A stretch of DNA of 64,000 bases from Sanghuangporus weigelae (GCA_033182465.1 CP137318.1:1612001-1676000); one strand, 5' to 3'; positions 43,188 to 56,858 are shown, numbered from the stretch's first letter. The notes: generated by a model from the sequence alone, not told the origin. Translations and numbers: made by a program.

Positions 43188-46100
43188 TCATATAGAGTTC
43201 CTTCGAGCACTTTTGCCCTTCTTTCTCCCTTGCTTGCGTGCCTCTGAGAAATTTTCCATACGTGCCGCCAACCTACCATCTTTTTCCCACTCTTCAAGCA
43301 TTGTCACTGCAGCAAGATATCCTTTGCTCCGGATTTCTTCAAACTTATTGAACTGCATAGTGCCGTACTGTGGAGAAGAGGTCAGGGGGAGCCAAGTCTC
43401 CAAACTTTCGGGACTTACATCTTGCACTGGCATTGGCATGTAGAAGCAATCACGGGCGACTTTGGCCTCTTCTAAAGTCTTCACACTCGACACGCTAAGT
43501 AAATGATTAGCGTGGATGCGATAAGGCAGATAAACCAGGAAACTGACTAGGCCAAACGGCTTTGAATTTCTGTGATTGGCGGTATTTTCCTTGCGCTGGA
43601 GAATGGATTCCATCTGTTTACGAATAGCCAGATACCAGAGACAGAATCTCCAAAATCTCTTGGAGAGTTATCGTAGACCTAATCAGAGAACAATAAGCAA
43701 GCGATAGAAACGAAGACGCGATGCACTCACAGAAGCGACGTCGGACGCAAACACAACACTTGCACCCATCGAGAGCATTGTCGAAACCTGGAGATAGAAA
43801 TTACGAAACGTTTCACGAAGAAAAGAAAGAAAACAAGTGTGAACACACGGGAAGATTGTCAACTGTACAATGGGAATTTATCAGCCAATGTCAAGCAGGA
43901 ATGTGCTTTCACATACCATATCCACCATCTACTAGCATACCACCATTATCACAGAGTGGAGGAAGAAGACCGACAAGAGTCATAGAAGCACCTAGATAGA
44001 GTATATTTAAATTGATTTGTTGGAGCCAGACTAACAAAACCACTGACGGATGTATCGCCACGCATAACCGGATTCGTGAACCTCCATCCGGGATGTCAGA
44101 ATATTTGTCGTCTGTTTCGTGCGTTCTAATATTAGTGCTGAATGCAGCGATACCAGTATGATCAGACTGACATTGCAAAAGAAAGGCAGCCACATGTCTT
44201 CGATATGCAAGTCATAGAAGGACTGCACCGTGCGTCAGTGCGTAAAGTGATGTTAGACATATGATGAACCATACCTTGTAAATGCCTCGATTAAATTCGT
44301 GGCCCTTTTCAAAGCGCATCAGCAAGAAGGCGTCAAACTCTAACTAAAGGAACTCACAGTGGTATACGCAACGATGGGATAAGTTATATCTGACAGTAGT
44401 CGCCAGATATTACTCATGCGGGAAGAGAAGTGTTTTGCTCGACCATCACTCGACAGAAGATCGCCCTCCCTAGCGTAGAGTCCTCCAATAAAGGCACCAA
44501 TACTGGTTCCTCCAATGTAGTCGATCGGGATTCCTCGTTCCTCCATAGCTTGGATTAAACCCTTCGTTCCAAATTGATGCTCTCAGTCACTTTCTTCGTT
44601 AATACTCGCAAATTCACAGACCAGATGTGCGAGACCTCGTGCGCCACCTCCGCCCAAAATTAATCCAATGGAATTGCCACATATTCGACGCGCCAAACGA
44701 GCGAAGTCGCTCACTTGAGCAGGGCGCTGAGGACGAGGAGTGTCCCGACCGCCTCGGAACTTCTGTAATTCACTCTGCACTCTATCCTTGAGATTCTTCA
44801 GCGCAGCGACGGCGGCGGGGTCTGGATCCTTAAGTATCGTCTTCCCTACCGGTAGGATGATGCCCTTGAAAAACATAAGGACAAGCTCTGAGGAGGGAGC
44901 GATCTCAACCCACCGGAAGCTCGACATGATAGTGTCGGCTAATCCAAGGACGGATCTGAAAAGCCGTAAATGAAGTTCGCCGAGTATGATGCATAATTGA
45001 GTACCTTCAACCACTCTCGAGTGCTTCCATGTACGACATTCCGTTCTGGATGGAGTAGAATGAGTTCCTTTCTTGCCGTCGTTTTAATCGACATCAAGAG
45101 CCGTTCGTACTCTCCTAAGCTGGATTCATCACCCGCACCGACAACCATTACGCAGTCGGCCTAGAGTTAGGCCATAAATTCCCCAGAAGCTCGCGCGATG
45201 GCACGTATGCTCACCTGACGAACGCAGGTCTGTGTCCAAGTGCTGTTTACCGGTGAATCAACCACATACAATACAACCCTGTATCTCTGCTCCTGGTCAG
45301 CCAACCAACCAGCGATTTTGAGTTTTCCCATCCTTGTAAAGGCATGTCTTCCAAGACTTCGACTTATCGAGGCCTGATTCAGATACGCTGTAGGTGCACC
45401 GAGGCTTTCCAGAGCAGATTGCAATTTCCTCGCGAATGTCTCTATTGGAATGATGCGGGAAAACGGCATAACCGCAACCGTCTTCAAATTCAAGTTGTTC
45501 CAGCCAAGGTCCGGGGTCTTGTTCACGGTGCGTTTCCCAGATGAAGAATCTACTTCCTCCCTGACCCTTGAAGCAATCAACCTTAGCAGCCTAAACAGGT
45601 TGAAGTTATTGAAGCTGATTTTGGCCATGTATTTCATAGGGATAACTGGGGGACGTACTGAGAAGTAGCCTGTGGATTTCTACGACGAACGAAACATGAG
45701 CTACGGAAGATGTTCAATCATGCAGGACTCATACCGAGCTGAGATTGCGTTGAATAGCGTCAGTGGCATGCGAACAAGTTCTGTATCTCGAATAGCATGA
45801 ACAGTATTCCGACGTGGAGAGCGAGAAATAACATCTAGTTCGCCGACCTGAGAAATGACAAAGTGTTACTTGACAAATGCATCTAGCGTCCATTGCCTAT
45901 GATTCACTCACAGGATCTCCTTGTCCATATTCCCCTGAGAGTCGACAGAAGGATATCAATGCTCATCAAGACGACAACGAAACTTCTGCTCACCAAGAAT
46001 TTTCACCTCATTCTCTTCACTATCATCAATGGCTCGTAGCCGTCCATTGACAACAATATAGAAACTATCACTTGGATCGCCTGGTCTCCATAGGACTTTG

Positions 46101-48870
46101 CCTCCTGCGACTTGCATCCAATCCAAAGAAGCGTCGATATGGAGGACTACGAAGAATACTTATTAATGCATGAGTGCCACATCTGAGCAGGCATTACAGA
46201 CCTAGTGGAGACAATAAGGAGATAAGTCGTTTTGCTAGAGTAAGAAGAACGATGGGCCGTTTCTCGAGGAGCCGCTCCAGCGCGTGGTACGGTAAGAATC
46301 CAACATATGTATCCATCTTGGCGGTGATGTCGACGTAGGATGGTACACCACATAAAGAAGCTAAGAGGATGATCACGTCAGTTCAGTCGAATAGAGGACA
46401 TGGCATGCACAAACCAAGATAACCAGCTATGCCTCCAGGATTTACCGTGAAAAGGTATCTGCGGCCTCCGCTCGACGGAGTTTTCGCAGACATACGGTCA
46501 CTTTGGCTTGTATTGGTGCGGCGTGTTGCCCATGGTCTATTCATACGAGCACCTGGGGTCGGCGCTGCACTATGGAGCTTCGAGGAGGATGTCTTTTCCC
46601 TCTCTTCTCTCCCGCCTGTACTCGTATCATCGTCTGGAGGCAGAGAAATATCAAGCATGCCTTCAATGACATAGAATAAACCTTGAAACAATTACCGTTA
46701 GCGCGTCTGCGTCAGAATAGAAAATAGTTGAAACTATCATACCTGGATGACGCTCCCCAGCCCTAGCGAGTACGGAACCCGCCGGAAAGTACAGTATCTC
46801 AACTTCATTGTCAAGAACGCCAGATGCACGAACGTTACCCATGATAGAGTCGCTCGTCGCGCTGGAGGCATCATCTCCTGTTTCCAGTAAGGTAAGAGAT
46901 CCAAAGGACGTAATCCCATTGTTGCGTTCAAATCCATCACCAATACGGCTCCCGACTGCGGAGAAAGGAGGTGATATCTCCACAGATTCCACCTCGCTTA
47001 GAGGTGGCTGCTGCAGTCCGATTGACTTTGCGATACACGCCATCACTTCCTCTCTTAAATTGAAGTCATCGCCTAGAACATGGTGACTTGCACCAATCAG
47101 GGGACTACCAACTGCAGTGACGGATCTGTGAAGTGTTCGAAGCGACTCGTCAAGACTGGTGGATGAGTGCAGATCTCCTGCCTGTACTGTATATCGAGAT
47201 GAATGAGAACGGCTTCGAAAGCCTTCTCTAGACGCCCCTGGAAGGACTTGTGACTGAGATATAGGGCTATCAAGGACCACAGATTCCTCAAACGGCGAAG
47301 TATAGTACTCCGAAGGTGATTGTGAGTTGCCTAAGGTGAAGTAATTTTCCTCTGCCTCTGGACTATCTTCCCGAGATTGCATATCAAATTTATGCCGTAG
47401 TGCATGTAACCCACCTCCCTCGTAGAAACTTCTAGGTAAGGGATGACAAGCAATGTCATTTATTGCTTTCTCAGTTCTAATGACTTCAGTGGTCAGACCA
47501 AGATACTTATGAGCAGCATTGATGGTAACGCGGGAGAACCTGGTTAGAATGACTTTGATATACTTCAGCGAACAACCAGTGATCAGGTCCAGAATCCACG
47601 TACCTTGCACAATATGGGCAGAAGCCTTGGGAAATTGTTTGACCAGGCGTCGAAATGCCTCAGCAGGAATGACCGCGAGTGTGGAGTCTTCCACGGCCAA
47701 GGCAACAATTCCATGTTCGGTCATTCGAGTGCCGCCTCTTCTTCCTGTATTCGAATATGACCTTTGCCGATTTGTCTGAGATCCATGTTCATTTGGAGAT
47801 AGAATGGTGGCGTCATCACCGTGCACGGTAGAGCCAGAGGATATAGACATTCTTCGTCGAGAGCGAGAGCGATCTGGTAGACCGGCCGCGTTGAACGGAA
47901 TAATGTCCAGTTCCATGTTTGAAACATCTGAATTGGAACGGTGTTCTCGAGCACGCGCTGGCTGAGAAGAATCATCCACATTTACATCAAATCCTGTCTC
48001 ACCATTATCTTGCCAGCTCATACGGATGTCTTCTGTGAAGAGACTTAGAATCGTAAACAAGCTCGACAGGGTACCGCCACTGCCAACTTCATTTAGCAAC
48101 TGATATCCGTTTGGACTGGCAGATTCCCAAGTGTCCTCTTCCAATTGTGCTTCCCCCGTCTTAGTGTGAACCTGCACGAGGCCATCGATAACGCAGTAAA
48201 AGTTCTTGTCTTGGTTCAACGAGATACTATCTCCAGCGATTAGTCTACGAGTCTGCAGATGCCTTGCAAGCTCATGAAAGACCTGAAAAAGGGTGCGAAA
48301 TAGTATATAAGTTAAGCGACGACCATCTCGAGGTTTACTCACTGGCTTCTCAAGAAAGCCGAATATCCTAATGGCCTCCAGGAACTCATCGAGATAATTA
48401 TGGAAGTTTGGCGGGGTCTCTGTCGTGTTCACGTCCGGATGGAGTTCTTTGGCATCCGACTTCACAAGCGGTGGCTCTTTCAAGGTAGAGTATACATTCA
48501 AGTAACGGGATCGAATGTAATAGTTGAGCGCAACTAGCGACGCGATGAATATGATCACAAATGACCAGAAATTGAGCTAAAGGGGGCGAGCAGTATGATA
48601 TTAGTGCCATTCCACTTCGGATTTGAGCTTCGAAACCTACCGTGAACGTAAGAGAATACGACAAGATAGCATACACGAATCGCGGTATGGAGATCGTCGA
48701 GAATGCAATCAAGGACTTCGCCCATGACAAAAGCCATACTTTAAGACGTTAGAAGACGCACGGAAACATCTCTCTGCGGACGTACATAGGAACCAGAATA
48801 CAGCTGCAACCAACGATAACAAGGGATGGGTCGAACTTGCAGTGACCTCCTGTGGTTCTGGCACCTCCAT
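43188..48870 (-). CDS. NTE1: Lysophospholipase NTE1 (neuropathy target esterase)
   Basis: ER-membrane phospholipase B that deacylates phosphatidylcholine to glycerophosphocholine. The start at 48870 reads [20 protein letters not shown], with hydrophobic helices in the first 80 or so residues. Cyclic-nucleotide-binding-like regulatory domains follow ([20 protein letters not shown] near 48.2 kb; two further modules near 46.8-46.4 and 46.3-45.9 kb, e.g. [20 protein letters not shown]). The C-terminal patatin domain has the oxyanion GGGGARG in [15 protein letters not shown] (about 44.65 kb), the nucleophile elbow GTSIG in [15 protein letters not shown] (about 44.5 kb) and the catalytic aspartate in MLVDGGY (about 43.93 kb). 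The dyad is complete. It ends in a basic stretch [13 protein letters not shown]. The length fits the family (roughly 1,500 residues). Many introns of 50-60 nt. A Ser-rich disordered segment separates the first and second regulatory modules. Confidence 0.94.
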
Positions 48871-49333
48871 CGTTGCTGTTGTTCGAATGAGCTCTCAGCC
48901 GAAGAGACAACGATGCTTCAAATGCTCGGCTGTTCCTCCTACTTTCTTGCACTACGACAGTAAGTAGATGTTCAGATGTGATAAGTCATGGTAGCTTATA
49001 GCACGAAACTAACCTCAAGCTTGCTCTCAATGTCACGGTGGCCCGACATAGGCACGTGCGGGCAACACGTCGCGTTCTAACTTTCTAACTTGAACTTCTA
49101 TTCTCGCTGATCGCTACGTCATTTCTTTGTAGTCGCAGACTTCGTAAATTGTAATAATAGTTTAATACTACATAAAACCAATACTTCCGGCATGCATATG
49201 AGCAGGGGCTAGGTATCATTTAGTTACAGGGTAACTCAGACCAACAACTGGCACACGAGAAAGAACTTGAATAACAGGAGATTAAACGAAAGACTCGAAC
49301 GAAATGGACAGTAATCAAACATCCAGTGAATGA
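48871..49333. other. Intergenic, chitin synthase 3' end to NTE1 start
   Basis: 463 bp between two minus-strand genes, holding the NTE1 promoter and leader and the chitin synthase 3' flank. Nothing else could be identified. Confidence 0.4.
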
Positions 49334-52300
49334 TCAATGTCCGAAAAGCCTGAACAGCAGATACAATGCCGACCCGGTGAACCGAATCAAACTTATTGCG
49401 GCGCTAATTAATCAAACGAAGTCAGCTAACGCGTAGACGACGAGTAAGAATCTTACAGCGCATAGAACAGAAACGCGAGGTAGGGGTTGAAATTTGCATG
49501 ATTATCCACATCAAAGTTATTCTGAACCCAATCTGTGAAGGCTGTCGACGTAAAGAAGATGATCATGACCCTGTGCGATATTTGAGTTAATCTCGTCATC
49601 TTTAATGACGTTTATTTTTATAATGCATACATGTTTGTCCCGACCCATGCGAGAACAACGTTTGTCCTGGAGTTCGCATCGTGATCTGCTTGCTTCGTCG
49701 CGGCATCTGTATTGTGTATGGCGTCCATTCCATCGGCGTCGATCAAACATTTGGGGAAAAGAATTGAACATACCGCGATGCTCTTTCTCAGGGGGTGCTT
49801 TGTTACGAAGTGCACTTTGGCTTGCCATCCATAGACTATCGACATCTTCTCTAGCAGTAGGAAGTTCTACTTCCAAAACCTCCTTCCCACTGGCATCTTT
49901 CACTTTCTTTGCACCTCCGAGATCTTTGTTTGCTCCGTTGTCGCCCTTCGTTCCCCTATAGAATCCAATGGGTCATTATTAGCCAATGTGCTTTGATCGA
50001 TAAGGACTCGCCATGTAACGTCGTGCAAATTACACATCGCATACATCATGAGAATGTTGACATCTGCGAAGTATACGTCAAACGAAACAGTAAGTGGGAA
50101 CGTCACTTCAAACGTACAGCTCGGCAGGTAAAACATGTACTGGAGGAAGGACGTAAACATGTGCCATGGCTCGAAATGCATGAAAGAGCTAATGAAGTAA
50201 AGTCCTGGAGACAGTACACCAGTTAGTGCACGATGTCAAGTTGTTTCGTCACAAGGGACGAACCGTATGTTGCTGCCAGTGAAATTACAATGTCGCGGAA
50301 TGTTTCGTTCTGTTGGACCAAACTAAAGCGGGCACGTAAGTTAAGAGACTTCTTTGTGGCACCAGATCATAACACTTACGCTCCAAAGTTCTTCCATCCA
50401 TCAAGCGTGTGGGGAACCGCCAAATACACGGTCCAGCCGGCACACCAGAGAGTAACGATGTTGCAAACACCGAAAAGAAAAATGGCCGCGACATAGCTGC
50501 TCTGATATCAGAGTCACCGCCAAGAAGAAAGTCAAAAACATCAACTTACATCCACTTCGAGCCTTGCGGACGATTACCCAAGGAACAGACTGTCATAACG
50601 AAAAGAAGGGCAATGTAAAGCTTTTGGGAAGTGAGCCATGCACAAGGTGTAGATGGTATATCCGCATACCTTGAGAACGACCTCGAAGACCTTGGAACCC
50701 GCACCCGCGCTGAGGAAGTTGAAAGCATCCGTGTTGCGATCCGCCGTTGCCGATTGAACCAGCTACAGTTGACGTTAGCGAAACATACTCGGTAACAGTG
50801 AGTCATACTCACGAAGAAGAAAGCGAGATAGAAATTCGCCAGAGACGTCCAAGTGAAGAGTAATTGGACCGCATTATAGATGAATTCAATGAAGAGAATA
50901 AACTTTCGAATAATATTGTGGCCACTAGTGAAGATTCGGAAGAAGTGGAAAGTCGCATGGATAGCGGCAAACAGAGATCCATTGAGCCACCTGCGCCTCT
51001 GAGAAATGAACTCTGGGACACTCGTAGGGACGTCTGTCGCCGCCTTCGCACTCTTGACATATTTTAAGCTATATCCGTCCAGGTGAATTCCTAGTGCTCC
51101 AATAGGACAAAGTCAGGACACTTACACCCAAGATTCTCTCTTCTTTGTAACAATCTCGAAGCAGAGAATGCGATCTTCAGCGAGATACTTCACAAACGAG
51201 TTTAATCAACCCTATCAAAAAAAGCGACGTTTGTATACTTACCATGTTACGTTCTGCAATCCCAATGAGAACCCCATAATCGAGAAAAGTATATCCGATA
51301 CTTACCGAAAATACTTGCGCCATTAACACCACCACCGTGCATAGTCTCTCCCTTGAAATAGCTAGCCAAGGGTCCAGTGCCATCCATATGGTTTTGCAGC
51401 GCCTTGTAGCGATAGGCAGAGAAGGCACCCGGAAGCACCGAAATATAGCCAAAGACAGACTCCAACGGCTTATCCAAAATGTTCGACATCTTGTACTCGA
51501 AGTTCTGAGACGCAGCAAGAGGACTTGTCAAGAGCAAAGAGCAACCTCTGCCGGTATCAACACAGATCCTATTGAAATTACGTTACCAGTAAATTGAATG
51601 CCCATATGCGCAGAACAACTTACTCTCCACAAGCACCGCCGACGTTCTTGTTCTTGTCGAAACCTGTCACAAGTAAAACCAATAAGGATTGGAGGTACAA
51701 TGGGAATCATGAAGATCGACAGACATTTCCAAAGCTCATAGATGGACGTTCCCGTTGGTTTGGTACCAACATCCAGCAAGATACAGACTAGCGGGACGAT
51801 GGTGAGCTGGATGAGAGGTTCCGACTCGTGCATAGATGCTTACCGTTGGGATTGATGAGAGGACCAAATGCATTGAAAAACCAGCGATGGCTATTGAGTT
51901 TCTTCTTGTTCTGCTCTTTCAGACAGAATATAATCTGAACCGGACAAGCGCCCTTAGAAACTTCGCCTGCCTCTGAGACCACCACGTTCGACGTGTATCT
52001 TCAGGAGGAGTTATTATCAGCTTCAATTAAAAGAAACTAGGAGTTACGAACTCAAATATATGTGCGGTGACGTCCTTTCCGGCCACCGAGTCCTTCGCGA
52101 TACCTTCCTGGTAACAACCCATCTGTAGGAAGCGATAAATTAAGAAGCACAAATATCACTACATGACCACTTACCAAGGCAAGAACATGAAGCGTTCGCT
52201 TGTTGACTTTGTTGCGACCATCTGACACGACACACACAACAACCTTCTGCCACCCATCAGGGCCCCAAGTCTTTGACCTAGTCCGAGTGCAGAGATGGGC

Positions 52301-53146
52301 AACATTCTTGAGAACGCTAAGCAAATAATAATTCAAGATAACCGAATATTATTCCAGGGATCATGGTTCTTACGCGTTCATGGTCCTAGTAAATAGCACT
52401 TCGTCTTCGTTGTACATGGTCATGACAATGAAAAGCTCGGTGCGGCGACTAAAAGTTACAAGAAATTAGTTGTTTGTAAGATGTATATGCGTTATCTACG
52501 CACTTGTAGAGGTAGGGTCGGAGGGAGTATTTTTGGCGCATGAAGTCGCTAAAAGGGGAATAGGCTATAGTCAATGCAAACTTTATTGCAAAAAGATGAT
52601 TCCTTACTCGGGGTCGCAGGTCGCTGCTGTGTATCGCATCTTCGTCATTTCTTCGCTGGCACCCGACCCCTTAGGAACGATGTGAGATGGGACGGGAACA
52701 TCGAGAACCAGGTTTCCTTGGTACAGTTCCACCTGGCGGACAGAGCGACGTTTCATCAACTTTTCCCTCGCAGAAGACCATCCACCCGTGCTCTGTTCTC
52801 GAAGAGGTCGAAGATGATTCCCAGGTAGATAGTTCGGCTGCGAGTAGGGCATTGTTGGAAGAGGAGGAGCGACCTGGCTCATTTCGTACTGCGGATTCAG
52901 ATGAGCCTGCGAGTCGGCGTAACCGCTGTGATAGGTATTGAACGACTTGGTCGACTTGTTGTCCCAGGCAGACTGGGAATCGTAATCGCTGTAGCCGCCG
53001 TGTGAGGGGTAATGTCCAGCATTACCCGAGGGAGGCATGTCGGTGGAATAGGCGTGGACGCCTGAAGTGGGAGGGTAATCGAACTGGGTTTGTTGGTTAT
53101 AGGTAGGGCTCGAGTAGTAAGGATCGTTATGCTGATGGTACGCCAT
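49334..53146 (-). CDS. Chitin synthase (division 1, class I-III type)
   Basis: Plasma-membrane family 2 glycosyltransferase that polymerises UDP-GlcNAc into chitin. The start at 53146 ([19 protein letters not shown]) opens a Tyr/Pro/Gln-rich cytoplasmic arm of about 150 residues. Catalytic blocks in order: [99 protein letters not shown] then [25 protein letters not shown]; and the product-binding QRRRW motif in [20 protein letters not shown] (about 50.96-51.02 kb). Several membrane helices follow, and the last exon splices to [19 protein letters not shown] then FRLFGH, ending at 49334-49336. If the last intron is retained, the protein ends 23 residues earlier at FLFYAL. No N-terminal myosin motor is present, so classes V and VII are excluded; the exact class needs a tree. 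Confidence 0.93.
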
Positions 53147-53595
53147 CCTGGTCGTTGTTCTGGACGGCAGTTATATCGGGAGCGCTAAATTGATACAACG
53201 CAACCGAGAATGCCTATGATTTGTGTTGTCAAGGATGCCAGAAGATGAGCGACGAGAGACGGATGGTGACCAATTGAAAATGTTTGCTGTTGCAAATGAA
53301 AACGAGTGACACTAGAAGGAGCGACGCGAGAGTCGGGTGCTGAGAGAGGGAGGGCAAGGCCCGTGTGAGAGGGAGACGAAGTCGGAAGAAGAGATTTGAG
53401 AAAACCAATCATGATTTGATTTACTGCTGTATGATGTACACCGGCGATCTCCCGTCGCGTGGCATCACATCAATCAATCAAGACTCCGATCCGGCATCAG
53501 TTTATCACAAACCGTATTGATAGCAAACGACAAAGGCGAGATTTCCGATCGTTTCCTTTCCTTGAAAATAACTTACAGAACTCTGGCAAGTGTAG
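53147..53595. promoter_or_regulatory. Divergent region, chitin synthase / small Cys-His protein
   Basis: 449 bp between divergent start codons, so it should contain both promoters. Short repeats of AATC (about 53470-53481) are visible; otherwise nothing clear. Confidence 0.35.
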
Positions 53596-54027
53596 ATGGG
53601 CTTGGGTGATTTGATAGAAGTTAACGACTTTGCATTTTGCCGTGACCACGGACTCGAATACTGCGGGAGATGCTTTTGCGATTATCGGAACGTTAACAAC
53701 TACGCCATCGAGGAGAACCCAGCTATCATGGGTTTGAGTGAACAGTCTTTCTATTTCAACATCGATGTGTGTGTCATTCATAAGATTTAGCTATTGAATT
53801 GCAGTTAACCATCAACGTAGAATCGCCGTCCCATCAGCGTCTTCGAGATGGGTGCAACTCCAAGTCGCCGCCAGAAGGGGATGTACGAATCCGTAACACA
53901 TAAGAACGTTGATTGCAAGGATTGCTTCAACTGGGTCAAACTCATTTGTGCCGAAGCAAAGGAGGCTGAAAGGACTGAGGCCTGGTTGAGGAAGAGAGAG
54001 AAATGGGCCAACAAAGTTGAAGCTTGA
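53596..54027 (+). CDS. Small hypothetical protein with CxxH...CxxCxCDxR motif
   Basis: About 128 residues from two exons; I do not recognise a named family. It begins MGLGDLIEVNDFAFCRDHGL at 53596 and contains FCRDHGLEYCGRCFCDYRNV, a Cys/His cluster (C-x2-H-x4-C-x2-C-x-C-D) that could hold one zinc ion. The N-N-Y-x-I-E run just after it recalls MYND-like or treble-clef proteins found in mushrooms. The intron (53767-53816) starts with GTGTGT and ends ACGTAG, joining FNID to NRRPISVFEMG. The second exon has a further KNVDCKDCFNWVK pair of cysteines and a charged helical end (AEAKEAERTEAWLRKREKWA). It is divergent from the chitin synthase. The coding call rests on the motif and the clean splice. 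Confidence 0.6.
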
Positions 54028-55642
54028 GATCAATCCAAATGTAACCTCTTTTTTGTAAACAAAGCGGTATCGCTGCATTTGATTTGAAAGAATAAACATG
54101 TACAGTCTGAAACTTGTAGCTTGCTCGGGGTAGATTCGTAAATATCTGGGTTTCGTGGTCATCAGATCAATAAGAACCTTCCATCTGATTGTCATGACAA
54201 TTGACAACCCTGCCTTCAATGTACTGCGTGAAGTTGGATCCAAAACACGCACAATGAGTGTATGGCTCGAGACAATCGAGTAACTGGATCAATAGAAGCA
54301 ATAGGCATCACCGCAGGTCACTTCGGGAGTCGCTTCACGAAAGTCAGCAGGACTCTGATGAATCCTGACAACATCAACAGAATGGGGTGGCCATTCCAGA
54401 GATCCACACAGCGGTAACTCTAGTATCAGCGCACCTTCGATTACATCGATCTTCTAGGTTCCAGTAAAAACCGGTGGTGGAACCTACAGCATGACCATCA
54501 GATCTATCCGACAGCATTAGCAGATAGCCATGTAGGAGACAACAAAGGTATGACAGAGCATACCTTTTACTCGCCTGGGCCACGCAGATGGCCCACCACA
54601 GACGGTCAAGACCATCACTGTGTCGGGCCAAAACGCCATAATTGCCTTTTTTGAGATAGTTCTGGTGCAGTCTGGAGTCACCGGACCGAAACCTGTCGGG
54701 AATAGGCAGAAAGGGCGGCCTAGGACGATACACTCAATCATCCGGTGGCATCCATCTATGACGGTGCACCGGTATGGGCCGGGTACGCCGATTCAGGACA
54801 CGGGCAGAGGAGCAGTTAAGAATAAAAGCACCTGGTAATACGTATCGATGCCTCGGTGATTGTCTGCAGATGCCACGAGTTGACGAGACGAGTCGTCGTA
54901 AGCCCAATTTGAGCATGCGTTGCTCATTGGAATTAAATGACATGGACATTCAAAGCACAGTCAGAGTGCCACGCATGTAATACACATAATGTCATTCTTA
55001 GGCCAACATTGTTTATGCGCGGCAGAATAGCGAAGGAGTGCGTGTACACAAGGGTCCGGATCGAGGCTGTATTTATTGTGCTGGGTACCGGCCCAGCTTG
55101 GGTCACGTTGTGGCACAGCATTCCCAGGGGCCTCTTCCTGTCGTCTCCTTTTCCCTTTGCTTCCCTTGTTCACCTCGATCCCCCATCGTCCTCTCTTCCT
55201 CTCTATATTCTGCTTTCTGCAGTCGCTTTCCCTCTACTACTTTCCGCTCAGTAAGTCCCCATCTCATTCTTCTCGTTTTTCAGTCTCGATGTGGGCGCAG
55301 GGTTATGCCTTGAGGCCGCCACGCGTTGATGTCTTCTTCGGGGGATGGAGTCTTCAAACTTTCGTCAAGGCGAAAGTGGCCTGAGACGCTTACACCGTGG
55401 TCCCACAGCCCGTTGATCCGAAGGTCTGCATCCTGCCTCTGTATAAAAGGACGTTGCCCTCGCTTCGTCCCCCACCGCCATCTGTCTCCGTGTCAGCCTG
55501 CCCCTCCTTGCCCTTCTCCCTTCCTGTCTACCCTCCGCCGTCTGATCGTTGCATCTTCCTGTTTCATATTTCTGACTTCTACCCGTTATATAGTCCATCA
55601 TAGCATCTGCCCATCACGGCGGACATTACAGCTCCCCAGAGA
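54028..55642. promoter_or_regulatory. Long intergenic region and CK1 leader
   Basis: 1.6 kb with no supported gene. From about 55140 to 55600 the plus strand is strongly pyrimidine-rich (repeated CCTCTTCC, CCTCTC and CTTTCC blocks), the pattern often seen around transcription starts of highly expressed basidiomycete genes. A CAGTAAGT donor at about 55248 and a TATAG acceptor just before 55600 suggest an intron in the 5' untranslated leader of the kinase gene. Short open frames at 54.37-54.95 kb match nothing known. Confidence 0.4.
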
Positions 55643-56858
55643 ATGGATCTTAGAGTCGGTGGAAAATATCGTCTAGGCAAGAAGATCGGTTCAGGCTCCT
55701 TTGGTACGTTTACTTTCTCGTTGGTTATCTTCTCATATATATTGATGACAATGCATTCCAGGGGACATCTACCTGGGTGTCAACATAATTTCAGGCGAAG
55801 AAGTTGCCATCAAGCTCGAATCAGTGAAGGCGAAGCATCCCCAACTTGAGTACGAATCCAAAGTATACAAAACATTGGCAGGTGGCGTCGGTGTGCCCTT
55901 CGTCAGGTGGTTTGGCACAGAATGCGATTACAATGCGATGGTTATGGATCTTCTTGGACCAAGTCTGGAGGACCTGTTCAACTTTTGCAACCGGAAGTTC
56001 AGTTTGAAGACCGTTCTGTTACTCGCTGACCAATTGGTGAGATCGATCCAGCGTAACCTTACGTGTAAAACAGCTCGCTTATCTGCCTATTTCAGATCTC
56101 ACGTGTAGAGTACATTCACTCTCGTAACTTCATCCACCGCGACATTAAGCCGGACAACTTCTTGATGGGCATCGGCAAACGTGGCAACCAAGTGAACATT
56201 ATCGACTTTGGGTTGGCTAAGAAGTTCCGTGACCCGAAGACCCACCTCCATATTCCTTACAGGGAGAATAAGAACTTGACTGGCACTGCCCGTTATACGT
56301 CTATCAACACTCATTTGGGAGTAGAGCAGGCTCGTCGCGATGATTTGGAGTCACTTGCGTATGTTCTGATGTACTTCCTTCGTGGCGCTCTGCCGTGGCA
56401 AGGACTGAAGGCTGCTACGAAGAAGCAGAAGTACGATCGCATTATGGAAAAGAAGATGACAACGCCAACGGATCTTCTTTGCCGCGGTTTCCCCAACGAG
56501 TTCGGTATCTTCCTGAATTACTGTCGTGCTCTTCGTTTCGATGACAAGCCCGATTACTCGTATCTTCGCAAGCTTTTCCGTGACCTATTCATTCGCGAAG
56601 GTTACCAGTACGATTACGTTTTTGACTGGAGCGTCCAGCGGAGCACGCAGGACGAGGCAGGCTCTGCTGCCAACGCCGCAATTGGACGCCGTAAGGTCGT
56701 AAAGGAAGACGACGTAGAACCCAGGGCCACCGATAGAATGTAAGCACGCCTAAACCGGAAGTCGTTGCCTTTGCTGACCGGATCGCAAGGCTTCGTTCTC
56801 AAACAAGGCAACAGCAAGCTGCTGTTGCTCAACGCAGAGGTCGTGACGAAATCTGGTG
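55643..56858 (+). CDS. Casein kinase 1 (delta/epsilon, Hhp-like)
   Basis: Ser/Thr kinase of the CK1 family, acting in DNA repair, clock and vesicle functions by family. It starts [20 protein letters not shown] at 55643, with the Gly loop GSGSFG split by the first intron. Then come the lysine in [58 protein letters not shown], the catalytic loop [42 protein letters not shown], the CK1 signature [13 protein letters not shown], and [17 protein letters not shown]. The frame ends at DRM-TAA (56743), but splicing out 56740-56789 (GTAAGC...GCAAG) joins DRM to [20 protein letters not shown] and IW, stop 56856-56858; I prefer that form. The tail is short, as in Hhp1/Hhp2. No palmitoylation-type CC end is seen, which argues against Yck-type kinases. 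Confidence 0.95.

Noticed and set aside
54374-54950. Overlapping short open frames upstream of CK1
   Set aside because: None carries a motif, good splice signals or similarity I can recognise; likely leader or promoter DNA.
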